Origin: Trichothermofontia sichuanensis B231
GTDB lineage: Bacteria > Cyanobacteriota > Cyanobacteriia > B231
Assembly (NCBI RefSeq): GCF_026240635.1
Contig: NZ_CP110848.1
Location: forward strand, 4,359,741 to 4,423,740
Direction of reading: 5' to 3'
Length of the DNA stretch: 64,000 bases
In this document: positions 17,819 to 25,609 of the stretch, piece after piece
How positions within the stretch are numbered: position 1 is the stretch's first letter
Layout of the letters: every line of letters starts with the position of its first letter
Translations under genes and position numbers: made by a program
The notes under the pieces: model-generated
The model's database searches: none
Seen by the model: only the letters and a program-made list of their open reading frames with translations
What the model was told of the DNA's origin: nothing

Positions 17819-20275
17819 TCATTCCAACAGCCTTAAGGGGAATTTTACGATGACGGTTGTGCCTAAGCCAACCTCGCTCGTCAGAGCAATTGTACCCCCG
17901 TGAAGGGTTACACATTTTTGCACAATCGCTAACCCTAAGCCAGTCCCCGGAATGTTGCCCACGTTTTTTCCCCGGTAGCAAAATTCAAAGAGATGGGCTT
18001 GATCCTCTGGTGGAATCCCCAAGCCGTGATCGGTCACCTGTAGCCACACCTGATCCCCTTGATGACCATAGGTTACCTGAATCGGGTTGCCTTGGGGAGA
18101 ATACTTCAAGGCATTACCAATCAGGTTGGTCAAAATTTGCTGGAGCAGTTTTTTATCAGCCCAAATTACACTGGGAAATGCCGGATCACCCACCAGTGTG
18201 ATTGGGGTTGGCAAGCCATATTCCCGGTACAAACTCCGAATGACTTGCTCACTGAGGACTCGTAGATCTAGGGGTTCTAGCCATAGCTGCAACTGCCCCG
18301 TCTCTGCTTGATCAAGCATGAGGGTTTCTTCCAGTAGCGCGGCGAGATGTTGAGCTTTGCTCTGAATCAGGGCTAGTTCGGCGAGTTGTTCCTCACGAGA
18401 CCATTCATAGCGTTGCAGTAGCTCGGCGGTTGACAAAATCGTGGTCAGCGGATTGCGAAATTCGTGGGAGGTCAGGCGGAGAAAGCGCGATCGCATTTCC
18501 CCCAATGCCTTCTCTTGTGCCAGGGCATGGAGAATTTCCGTTTCCACCTGTTTATAGCGCGTAATATCCCGAAAGATAATCACGCTGCCCTGGATCTGGC
18601 CTGTTGCTGGGGTGAGGGGATGGGCTGTAAAGCTGAGCCAAGTGCCGGGGGCTGACTTCCCAGAGAGATCACAGGGAGCATCGGGGGGCAGAATATAGAC
18701 TTCCTGATTGTCCACAACCTCGCCCCGCATGGCCCGTTGAAGGGGAAACTCATCGGGCGGACAGGGAGTTTGCCGATCCGTTTGATAAAAGCAGGGGGTA
18801 TGATGGGGTCCCCAGGTAGGGAGTTCCCCCAAACGGTTGCCCGTCGGTAGGAGTTGGAGCAGTTGGCGAGCCGTAGCATTGCTGAGACGCACTTGCCCAG
18901 AGGCATCCAGGACAATCACGCCCTCACTCATGCTGTCGAGGACTGCCCGCAAGATCTGGGTTTGCTGGTTGAGGGTGGTCTGACTGGCCTGGAGCGCTTG
19001 TTCGATCGCCTTTTGATCGGTAATATCTTCCAACGCGACGATCGCATAGATGGGTTTGCCGTTAATATCATGCAGGAAAGAAACCGTGGTCTTACACCAG
19101 ACGATCGCCCCATCTTTGCGGAAAAAACGCTTTTGGATGGGGTGGCTGTGAACTTTGCCCGCCAATAGATTTTGCATATAGGCGGCACAAGCAGGCAGAT
19201 CATCCGGATGGGAAATTTCCTTATAGGTAATGCTTAAAAGTTCTGCCTCGCTGTAGCCCAGAATATCGCAAAGTTTACGATTTACCCGTAGGTATCGACC
19301 TTCGCCTATCGTCGTCTGGGCCAACCCAATTGCAGCGGCATCAAATAACCGACGAAAAGCATCTTCACTTTCCTGCAGCCGTTGCTGGATTTGCTTATAG
19401 GGCTGGATATTACGCCCGACAGATTGGATTTCGTAGAGGCGACCCTGGGCGTCAAATTGACCGCGATTACTCCACTGAAAGTAGGCCATTTCGCCATTGG
19501 CTAGGGCGAGGAGATGTTCCGTGTAGGCAACAGGCTGATCGGGCGTGAGTGAGCGCAGCGCTGCCTGGACCTGAGCGCGCTCCGACGGCGGAATGAGCTG
19601 CAAAAACTGTTGCCCCACCAAGTCCGTTTGTGATTGACCGAGAACTCGACAATAGGCGTCATTTACCGCAATCAGTGTTGTATCCGGTAACGCTCGCGTG
19701 ATCAATTCGGTTTGGTCGGCGATCGCCGCCCAGGCAGCAATCGCGGTGCCTGGGGTTAGGGCGGTGGGGGCAGCGGGGGCACTAGGAGTGCTGGGGCAGG
19801 CGAGGTCCGGGGGCGGGGGGACACTAACCAGGTGGTAGTTGACCCGAACAGTTTCGGCCTGATCATCGCGGTAGGCATAGCCTTGAACAGGCAGGGTTGT
19901 GCCATCCTGGGCCACTAGGGTCAAACGAACGGCTTCAGAGGATTGGCCTTTCTGGACGCGTTGCCAGGAGTCATACCCCGCTTGCCGACTGTCTACCTGT
20001 AACAATTGGAGCCAGGACAGGGTGGTCAGGGTTGTTAGGGGATAGCCGAGTCGAGCAATTGCTGACGGGTTAGCCTCGCACAGCCGACCGTCTACCGCAA
20101 CCACTAGCCGCAGTTCCCGAGTGTCTTGGCGGCTGGTTGCTGACTGGGGGAAAGCAGTTACCTGTTGCAGATGGGCCTGCCAGAACGTTAAAGCAGCCAT
20201 AGCTGGGGTTCCCCGATCGGGCTTAACCTCGTCACCAAGCATGGGCAATCTGCGGGGGGAGGTATCAGCCGTCAT
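17819..20275 (-). CDS. PAS-rich sensor histidine kinase
   Basis: The 818-residue soluble kinase has no membrane segment. I see about four PAS-like units: residues ~50-150, ~185-300 (ELITRALPDTTLIAVNDAYCRVLGQS), ~305-425 (PAS/PAC ending IYAIVALEDITDQ) and ~440-575 (AVLDSMSEGVIVLDASGQV). The HisKA box FLRLTSHEFRNPLTTIL keeps its His. The ATPase has the N box LTNLIGNALKYSP, G1 DHGLGIPPEDQ and G2 GTGLGLAIVQK. It should autophosphorylate and hand phosphate to the receiver encoded just downstream. The signal is unknown. PAS domains often bind haem, flavin or small ligands, but I see no diagnostic Cys of a LOV domain. Confidence 0.9.
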   Translation of the reverse strand: MTADTSPRRLPMLGDEVKPDRGTPAMAALTFWQAHLQQVTAFPQSATSRQDTRELRLVVAVDGRLCEANPSAIARLGYPLTTLTTLSWLQLLQVDSRQAGYDSWQRVQKGQSSEAVRLTLVAQDGTTLPVQGYAYRDDQAETVRVNYHLVSVPPPPDLACPSTPSAPAAPTALTPGTAIAAWAAIADQTELITRALPDTTLIAVNDAYCRVLGQSQTDLVGQQFLQLIPPSERAQVQAALRSLTPDQPVAYTEHLLALANGEMAYFQWSNRGQFDAQGRLYEIQSVGRNIQPYKQIQQRLQESEDAFRRLFDAAAIGLAQTTIGEGRYLRVNRKLCDILGYSEAELLSITYKEISHPDDLPACAAYMQNLLAGKVHSHPIQKRFFRKDGAIVWCKTTVSFLHDINGKPIYAIVALEDITDQKAIEQALQASQTTLNQQTQILRAVLDSMSEGVIVLDASGQVRLSNATARQLLQLLPTGNRLGELPTWGPHHTPCFYQTDRQTPCPPDEFPLQRAMRGEVVDNQEVYILPPDAPCDLSGKSAPGTWLSFTAHPLTPATGQIQGSVIIFRDITRYKQVETEILHALAQEKALGEMRSRFLRLTSHEFRNPLTTILSTAELLQRYEWSREEQLAELALIQSKAQHLAALLEETLMLDQAETGQLQLWLEPLDLRVLSEQVIRSLYREYGLPTPITLVGDPAFPSVIWADKKLLQQILTNLIGNALKYSPQGNPIQVTYGHQGDQVWLQVTDHGLGIPPEDQAHLFEFCYRGKNVGNIPGTGLGLAIVQKCVTLHGGTIALTSEVGLGTTVIVKFPLRLLE

Positions 20276-20470
20276 TGCCCACCCCCTTTTCGATCAGGGG
20301 CCACTGCCGATGGGTTAGCGCTCAAACGGGGTGAGTTCTCAGCAAGAAGGGCAATACGGTGGATCATGCACAATTTAGGCTTAAAACCTTCAATAAAACC
20401 TTAAAACAATGTGGGCTAACCCTGTCGGCTAGGGCAGTTCAACGGTTCCAACCCAAATTCCACTCCCAGT

Positions 20471-20770
20471 TACAGCCTTTACCTAATTTACTCAGTACCC
20501 AGTTAAGATTTGAACTTTGATCCTACCAGCAACATTCCAGTTGGGTAACCAGTAGCCCCTGATTAACTGACCAAACGCGAACTGCCCTCACCCCAACTCC
20601 TGTCCCAGATCAGACGAAGTGCTTACCGAGCCCGGGTTTGGGATTCAAGTCCCCTTCGCCCCTTGTGGGAGAAGGGATTTAGAAAAGGGATTTAGGGTGA
20701 GGGCCACACCAGCGGGCGGCACCCAGCCTACCCAGGTAAAGCTTTACCTTATGATTAAGGTAAAGGCAGT
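20471..20770. mobile_element. MITE-like element, copy B (mosaic, ~300 bp)
   Basis: The left tip TACAGCCTTTACCTAATTTA is intact. The right tip is degraded (AAGGTAAAGGCAGTT in place of GGCTGTA). The element is ~75 bp longer than its relatives: at about 20540-20640 it contains a block (ACCAAACGCGAACTGCCCTC and onward) that also occurs near 25194, so it seems to hold an insertion or recombinant segment. It lies upstream of the tsaC-like gene in the 618-bp gap 20276-20893, which contains no other feature I can support. Confidence 0.7.
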
Positions 20771-20893
20771 TTATTGTTAATTTATTGGGTGGCCGGATGT
20801 GGGTCAATCCTGCCTGATACCCATTCCTAGCTTGGGTACACTCAACTTGACTGGCTGGTGGTCGCGTTTGATTACCCTGTTAAAAGAAGAAGT

Positions 20894-21484
20894 ATGCCAC
20901 TTGTCTCCCTAGAGACCCTGATCACTGGTGCGATCGCGGGCCAACTCGTCAGCTTTCCCACGGATACAGTGCCTGCTCTGGCCACCCGTCCTGAGCACGC
21001 CGATCAGATTTTTGCGGCGAAACAACGTCGCCCCGACAAGCCCCTGATCCTAATGGCTGCCACTGCCCCAGCCCTATGGCCTTTTACGACCGGAAGTCCA
21101 GCAGAACAGGCCATTTGGCAAGCGATCGCCGATCGCCACTGGCCGGGTGCTCTCACCTTAGTGCTGCCCGCCAGTACCCAGGTGCCGCGATCGCTGAACC
21201 CACTTGATCCGACTACGATCGGGCTGCGCGTCCCCAATGCTGAGATCACCCGCATGATCCTGAGCCAAACGGGTCCTCTGGCAACGACCAGTGCCAACCT
21301 CTCCGGAGAACCCCCGCTGGTGGATATGCGTGCGATCGCTGAGCAATTTCCCAGTGCCCTCGTGCTTGACCCCACCAGCCTCCCCAGCCCGCCTGTCCCA
21401 ATCTCAGGCATTCCTTCCACAGTGGCTAAATGGCAAGATGGCAACTGGCAGAGCCTGCGGCAGGGAGCTATTACCCTAGACTAA
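20894..21484 (+). CDS. Threonylcarbamoyl-AMP synthase-like protein (Sua5/YciO/TsaC family)
   Basis: The family makes L-threonylcarbamoyl-AMP from Thr, bicarbonate and ATP for the t6A37 modification of ANN-decoding tRNAs. The 196-residue protein has the nucleotide site at VSFPTDTVPALATRPEHADQIFAAKQRRPDKPL with the KxR-x-x-x-K/PL signature. It also has WPGALTLVLPAS, TIGLRVPN and TTSANLSGEPPL, where the SAN loop binds the ligand. There is no extra Sua5 domain, so it is TsaC/YciO-sized. I chose the ATG at 20894 after an AAGAAGAAG ribosome-binding site; the frame opens at a GTG at 20858. YciO and TsaC cannot be told apart by eye. Confidence 0.88.
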   Translation: MPLVSLETLITGAIAGQLVSFPTDTVPALATRPEHADQIFAAKQRRPDKPLILMAATAPALWPFTTGSPAEQAIWQAIADRHWPGALTLVLPASTQVPRSLNPLDPTTIGLRVPNAEITRMILSQTGPLATTSANLSGEPPLVDMRAIAEQFPSALVLDPTSLPSPPVPISGIPSTVAKWQDGNWQSLRQGAITLD

Positions 21485-21561
21485 AGCTGTCCATTAAAAT
21501 TAGAGACGGTTAGGTTAAAAACGGCTAAAAACAGTAGAAGCAGAGGGGTTAGGGTATCCGT

Positions 21562-22257
21562 ATGACGGGCAAAATTTTGTTGGTTGATGATGAACCGGGG
21601 TTGCGGGAAGCCGTGCAGGCGTACCTGGAAGACAGTGGCTTTACGGTGCGTGTGGCCAGTGATGCTCGCGAGGGGTGGCAAATCCTGACCCAATATCTGC
21701 CCGATCTGGTGATTACCGATATCATGATGCCCCAGGTCAATGGCTACGAGTTTCTTAAGCAAATGCGGGATGATCCCCGTTTCAAAGCCCTGCCTGTTGT
21801 CTTCCTGACGGCAATGGGAATGACAAAGGATCGCATCCAGGGGTACCAGAGCGGCTGCGATGCTTATCTGTCGAAACCGTTTGACCCTGATGAATTGGTG
21901 GCGATCGTGGAAAATTTACTGGAACGGCGGGCGGCGAGTGCTGGGTTGGGGGCCGATGGCGACGGTGAGCCGAACATTGCCGATATGGCTCGCCAAATTG
22001 CCGAGATTCGCGCCCTGCTGACCCAGCAAGGTGTGGTAGTCCAACCTAGTCAGGCGATCGACATTGACCTGACGCCGCGTGAACAAAGTGTGCTGAATTT
22101 AGTCGCCGAAGGACTGATGAATAAGGAAATTGCCCGACGCTTGGAGACCAGTGTGCGTAATGTTGAGAAATATGTTAGCCGCTTGTTTGGGAAGACGGGC
22201 ACCAATAGTCGCACGGAACTGGTTCGTTTTGCTTTGGAACATGGGTTGGCCAAATAG
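21562..22257 (+). CDS. NarL/FixJ-type response regulator, Rre1/Ycf29-like
   Basis: The receiver domain (residues 1-120) has the acidic pair in LLVDDEPG, the phospho-Asp in LVITDIMMPQVNG and Lys in YLSKPFDPDEL. A linker leads to a LuxR-type helix-turn-helix at about residues 170-230: LTPREQSVLNLVAEGLMNKEIARRL and RNVEKYVSRLFGKTGTNSRTELV. The VRNVEKYVSRLFxKTGTNSRTELVRFALEHGL ending is the pattern of Ycf29, the plastid-encoded regulator, and its cyanobacterial counterpart Rre1, which acts with Hik2 in stress and redox control. That equivalence is from memory, not from an alignment. It stands 77 bp downstream of the tsaC-like gene on the same strand. Confidence 0.82.
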   Translation: MTGKILLVDDEPGLREAVQAYLEDSGFTVRVASDAREGWQILTQYLPDLVITDIMMPQVNGYEFLKQMRDDPRFKALPVVFLTAMGMTKDRIQGYQSGCDAYLSKPFDPDELVAIVENLLERRAASAGLGADGDGEPNIADMARQIAEIRALLTQQGVVVQPSQAIDIDLTPREQSVLNLVAEGLMNKEIARRLETSVRNVEKYVSRLFGKTGTNSRTELVRFALEHGLAK

Positions 22258-22573
22258 TGGCTACTGAAAACCAAAAGGGTCTATCGTGCACCGATGTTGC
22301 CCATCCCATGACATGACCTTTTTTTGACGAGCAGATCAGGACGTTGCCACGTATTCCTGCCTCTTTAGCATAGGGTGAATGTCAATAACTATCTTACCGC
22401 CAATGCTTTGCAATAACAGGTTAAGGTTGTTGATGGCAACACCCGAAATACCTCAGCTTCTCACAACGTCACTTCTACAAAGTTTTATGGCGATATGATA
22501 CAAATTCCCTGATACAGCCCATGCTAAGAAGAGGGGGTTAGACCCCCCACCGCATCTATCCACACCGATATCT
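22258..22573. other. Intergenic region, nothing recognised
   Basis: This 316-bp gap between two same-strand genes shows no repeat element, RNA gene or strong promoter match. No T-rich terminator stands out after the response regulator. Confidence 0.45.
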
Positions 22574-22876
22574 ATGAGCATTGCCAGTCAGCTAGACCTG
22601 CTTATTCAAGAACTCCGGCTTTTACCACCGCAATATGGTCGCCGAGCGCTGGAAATTGCTCGCTCCCTGCGTCGTCAACTATTAGGGAGCTACCAGGCCC
22701 CCACCCCTAGGGTTGAGCCTCACTACAAGATCGGTCAGGGTCTTCATGCTGCTCTGGTTAACTACCTGCTGCGCCAACCAGACGAGCAAGCACAAACGCT
22801 CCTTGTAGAACTTGGTGCCGTGGAGGCGGAATGGCAGGGGGTGGTTTGCAACGGAGCCAAGCGGCACCGAGAGTAG
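22574..22876 (+). CDS. Small hypothetical protein
   Basis: The 100-residue soluble protein is mostly helical: SQLDLLIQELRLLPPQYGRRALEIARSL and a C-terminal pair around GLHAALVNYLLRQPDEQAQTLLVELGAVEAEW. It starts with an ATG in a plausible context. I recognise no domain. Amphipathic helix spacing and codon use like its neighbours, including a GCTCGCTC stretch, support a real gene. It ends 30 bp before the convergent IMPase gene. Confidence 0.5.
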   Translation: MSIASQLDLLIQELRLLPPQYGRRALEIARSLRRQLLGSYQAPTPRVEPHYKIGQGLHAALVNYLLRQPDEQAQTLLVELGAVEAEWQGVVCNGAKRHRE

Positions 22877-22906
22877 GATCGATTGACGGGTTGGAGGGCT
22901 TCTGTC

Positions 22907-23767
22907 TTAGCTAAGGGCGATCGCTTGGCAAAGATCACGGTGGACGGTGGGGGACGCGGCAATAATCAGGCCGGGACGGCGATAGGCAGGACAGTCTGCG
23001 AGGGGGGGCAGGGGAAGTCCCTCATGGGTCGTGACGATCGCGCCCGCTTCTTGGGCCATAAAGGCTAGGGCTGCTCCATCGATGAAATTACCATTGCGAA
23101 TGATGACCCCGGCCAAGTCCCCGTTGAGTATCCCATTGACGTTAGGGACGGGGTGAGTCGGGGAATAATCGGTAGCAATGTCAATGACCGTGTAGTCTTT
23201 GCGTAGGACAGGGGCGTACTTTCCCATTCCCAGGCCTAGCAAAATGGTTGGCGGGGGATTCTGGATACGGAGGGGTTGGCAGTCGTCCAGTTCAGCCCTG
23301 AGGGGACCGTACCAACACCCCTGATGGCGCAAGGCATAGTAGTAGGTATTCTGGGCCGGAGTGAGGGCGATCGCGGCTTCGTAGTCATCGGTATTAAGAA
23401 CGCTGAGGATGATTTGATAGTTATTGTGCCCATCTAGGTAAAACTGGGTACCATCGATCGGGTCGAGGGCAATGAGGTACTCATCGGCAGGTCCCAGGGC
23501 GATCGCTCGGAGGTATTTGGTGTTGTAGGATTGCTCATACTCTTCGCCGTAGAAACGCAGGTGGGGGAAATGGGCTAAAATTGCCACCTCTACCAAGGTT
23601 TGGATGGACAGATCGGCATCACTGAGGGCAGCCCCAAAAACACTATCAGCCGCTTTGGCAGGACGGCGGGTAATTTGCGGTTGAATCTGACGGGCATAGG
23701 CGGCTGCTAGGCGTAGCGATGGGAGTAAGGTGGCCAAAATTTGGCGAGGGGTAGGGGTCGAAGACAT
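22907..23767 (-). CDS. Inositol monophosphatase-family phosphatase
   Basis: This 286-residue protein belongs to the Mg2+/Li+-sensitive IMPase/FBPase/CysQ fold. The metal-site motifs are present: GEEYEQ (first acidic pair), LDPIDGTQFY (the DPIDGT signature) and NFIDGAALAFMAQEAGAIV (the third, WDxAA-like, where Trp/Asp appear as IDGAA). It should remove phosphate from a sugar, inositol or nucleotide phosphate. The substrate is not evident. The start at 23767 follows the MSSTPTPRQIL N-terminus; the frame continues to 23809. It is divergent from the UPF0367 gene with about 160 bp between them. Confidence 0.85.
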   Translation of the reverse strand: MSSTPTPRQILATLLPSLRLAAAYARQIQPQITRRPAKAADSVFGAALSDADLSIQTLVEVAILAHFPHLRFYGEEYEQSYNTKYLRAIALGPADEYLIALDPIDGTQFYLDGHNNYQIILSVLNTDDYEAAIALTPAQNTYYYALRHQGCWYGPLRAELDDCQPLRIQNPPPTILLGLGMGKYAPVLRKDYTVIDIATDYSPTHPVPNVNGILNGDLAGVIIRNGNFIDGAALAFMAQEAGAIVTTHEGLPLPPLADCPAYRRPGLIIAASPTVHRDLCQAIALS

Positions 23768-23930
23768 CAAGCACTGACCGTCACAACTCTGCTGAGGATA
23801 GTTAAACACGTTTTTCTGGGCAATACGCCAGTGGCGTTAGCAAGCGACCCGCTTTCCTACTCCCCCACCTGGTGCTTAAGTTCGCAGCGATCGGCTAGGA
23901 TAGGCTTGCTGTACTCATCACGATCGGCCC

Positions 23931-24224
23931 ATGTTTCTTCTCGAATTGGTTCTGCGCTATTCCCCCGTCTCCCTATCGGTGCAACGGAAGTCAGAGGAAG
24001 ATGCAATGGCGCTCTATCGGCAAATCCTGGGGGTGATGCAAGACAGTGCCGCGACGCCGTTGTTGGAATTAACCTGCGAAAAAGAGGTTGATAAAAAAAT
24101 CGCCGTTTTGACGGGTGAGATTCTCGCCGTCCAATTGTCCGAGAAATCTGGGACCGCCGCGGCGTCAGGACGCCCCCCAGGTTTCTTTGCCCTGGCCAGT
24201 GAAGCCAAAAGTGAGGGAGCATAG
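23931..24224 (+). CDS. UPF0367 family protein
   Basis: This 97-residue protein matches the cyanobacterial UPF0367 family. It begins MFLLELVLRYSPVSLSVQRK, continues with EDAMALYRQIL, then LLELTCEKEVDKKIAVLTGEI and AVQLSEKSG. It ends in a GRPPGFFALASE signature. The function is unknown in the family, and no catalytic residues are apparent. The small mixed alpha/beta layout suggests a binding protein. The next gene, an ABC ATPase, starts 19 bp after its stop, so the two are probably co-transcribed. Confidence 0.9.
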   Translation: MFLLELVLRYSPVSLSVQRKSEEDAMALYRQILGVMQDSAATPLLELTCEKEVDKKIAVLTGEILAVQLSEKSGTAAASGRPPGFFALASEAKSEGA

Positions 24225-24243
24225 GGGGCTGGTATTGCCACCG

Positions 24244-25002
24244 ATGAGCAGCACACGCCAGGGAGATGACGCAGCGGTGGGTAACGATACCCCTGGAAGC
24301 CGCCTTGCGGCAGGAAGTGCTTCGTCAACCCCGCCGCCGGCAATCGTGGTGGATCAGGTTTGTTTTCAATGGACACCAGCCCACTGGGTATTGGACCATT
24401 GCTCCCTCACGGTGCCCCAGGGCGAGTTTTGGATGTTATTGGGCACCAACGGCAGTGGTAAATCGACCCTCTTACGGCTGCTGGCAGGGCTATTGACTCC
24501 CCAGTCGGGCCATACCCAGGCGTTGCAACCGGTGGGCTTTGTGTTCCAAAACCCCGATCATCAACTGGTGATGCCTACCGTGGGGGCAGATGTAGCCTTT
24601 GGCCTCGTAGCGGAGCAATTGACCCCGGCCCAAGTCCGGGAGCGGGTGTGGGAAGCGTTATTTGCCGTGGGGCTGGCGGAATTGGAACGGCGACCAATCT
24701 ATGCCCTCAGTGGTGGGCAGAAACAACGGGTGGCGATCGCCGGGGCGATCGCCCGTCACAGCCAGGTATTACTGCTGGATGAACCCACAGCCCTCCTCGA
24801 CCCTGATAGCCAGCGAGATCTCGTGAGTCGGGTCCAGGCATTGGTTAAGCAGCGGGGCATAACGGCCCTCTGGGTGACCCACCGACTAGAGGAATTGGAC
24901 TATTGTGATGGGGCGTTTCTGCTTCAGGATGGGCGCGTCCTTCGCCAGGGAGACCCGCAAGTCTGTAAGCAGCAGTTGATGCAACCCGGCCTCATGCCTT
25001 AA
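24244..25002 (+). CDS. ABC transporter ATP-binding protein, ECF/CbiO-like
   Basis: The 252-residue ATPase starts at ATG 24244; the same frame is open from 24115 inside the previous gene but that extension is not ABC-like. The Walker A is LLGTNGSGKSTLLRLL, the Q-loop QNPDHQLVMPTVGADVAFGL, the signature ALSGGQKQRVAIAGAIA, the Walker B VLLLDEPTALLDPDS and the switch His WVTHRLEELDYC. The NPDHQ..PTVGADVAFGL block is typical of energy-coupling-factor (CbiO/EcfA) ATPases, which power vitamin or metal uptake, and of the plastid ABCI relatives. No membrane component is encoded next to it, so its partner must be elsewhere. It follows the UPF0367 gene by 19 bp. Confidence 0.9.
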   Translation: MSSTRQGDDAAVGNDTPGSRLAAGSASSTPPPAIVVDQVCFQWTPAHWVLDHCSLTVPQGEFWMLLGTNGSGKSTLLRLLAGLLTPQSGHTQALQPVGFVFQNPDHQLVMPTVGADVAFGLVAEQLTPAQVRERVWEALFAVGLAELERRPIYALSGGQKQRVAIAGAIARHSQVLLLDEPTALLDPDSQRDLVSRVQALVKQRGITALWVTHRLEELDYCDGAFLLQDGRVLRQGDPQVCKQQLMQPGLMP

Positions 25003-25095
25003 GGTTGATCGATCGAGACAGACCAGGAAAAGCGAGGTGATGACGAAATCCTTAAACGTTGGGGGTTGACCAAACCAATGTGTGATTGGTCAATG

Positions 25096-25137
25096 TGTGC
25101 TTGACCCAGTGTGCTTGACCCAGTGTGCTTGACCCAG
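25096..25137 (+). repeat. 14-bp tandem repeat, three exact units
   Basis: TGTGCTTGACCCAG occurs three times head to tail at 25096-25109, 25110-25123 and 25124-25137. It is non-coding and lies about 90 bp after the ABC ATPase stop, in the 607-bp gap 25003-25609. Confidence 0.9.
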
Positions 25138-25193
25138 CGAACTCGAAAGAAGGTTATAGAATGGAACTCAGGAAGAGGGGGATACTCTGATGG

Positions 25194-25348
25194 ACTGACA
25201 AAACTCGAACTGCCCTCACCCCAACCCCTCTCCCGGAGTGGGCGAGGAGTCAGGTTTTGCAGTTAAAGTGCCTTCGCCCCTCGTGGGAGAAGGAATTTAG
25301 AAGTGAGGATAGATTTAGAAGTGAGGATAGATTTAGAAGTGAGGATAG
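25194..25348. repeat. GC-rich repeat block plus 18-bp tandem repeat
   Basis: The block ACTGACAAAACTCGAACTGC leads into CCCTCACCCCAACCCCTC and the TTCGCCCC...GGGAGAAGG module seen in the MITE-like elements. It matches the extra block in copy B (about 20567-20700). It ends in ATTTAGAAGTGAGGATAG repeated exactly three times (25295-25312, 25313-25330, 25331-25348). There is no coding capacity. Confidence 0.75.
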
Positions 25349-25410
25349 AGGAGTGAGCAGTGAGGGAAACTGAGCAACTATTTCTGTTCCCTTTCCTCTC
25401 TTCCCTCAGG

Positions 25411-25500
25411 AGCATCTCAGTTGGGCAACATGCAGCCCTCATCCCCCAACTCCTTCTCCCAAAAAGGGCGAAGGGGAGCCGGATTTGTAAGCCCTTCTCT
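25411..25500. repeat. Repeat fragment with AGCATCTCAGTTGGG end
   Basis: It begins AGCATCTCAGTTGGGCAACA (then TGC) and continues into the CCCTCATCCCCCAACTCC and AAAAGGGCGAAGGGGAGCCGG modules. The same 23-bp end is found inverted at 40406-40428, so this is the tip of a further repeat type. Confidence 0.7.
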
Positions 25501-25609
25501 CTCCTCAGATATCTCTCCTCATCTAAGGGGCAAAGGTTGGGTCAGTCAACCAGGGGAAATATTTTAGGCACGTAAATAAGAAATAATCGTCATTGCCAAT
25601 GCTGCGCTT

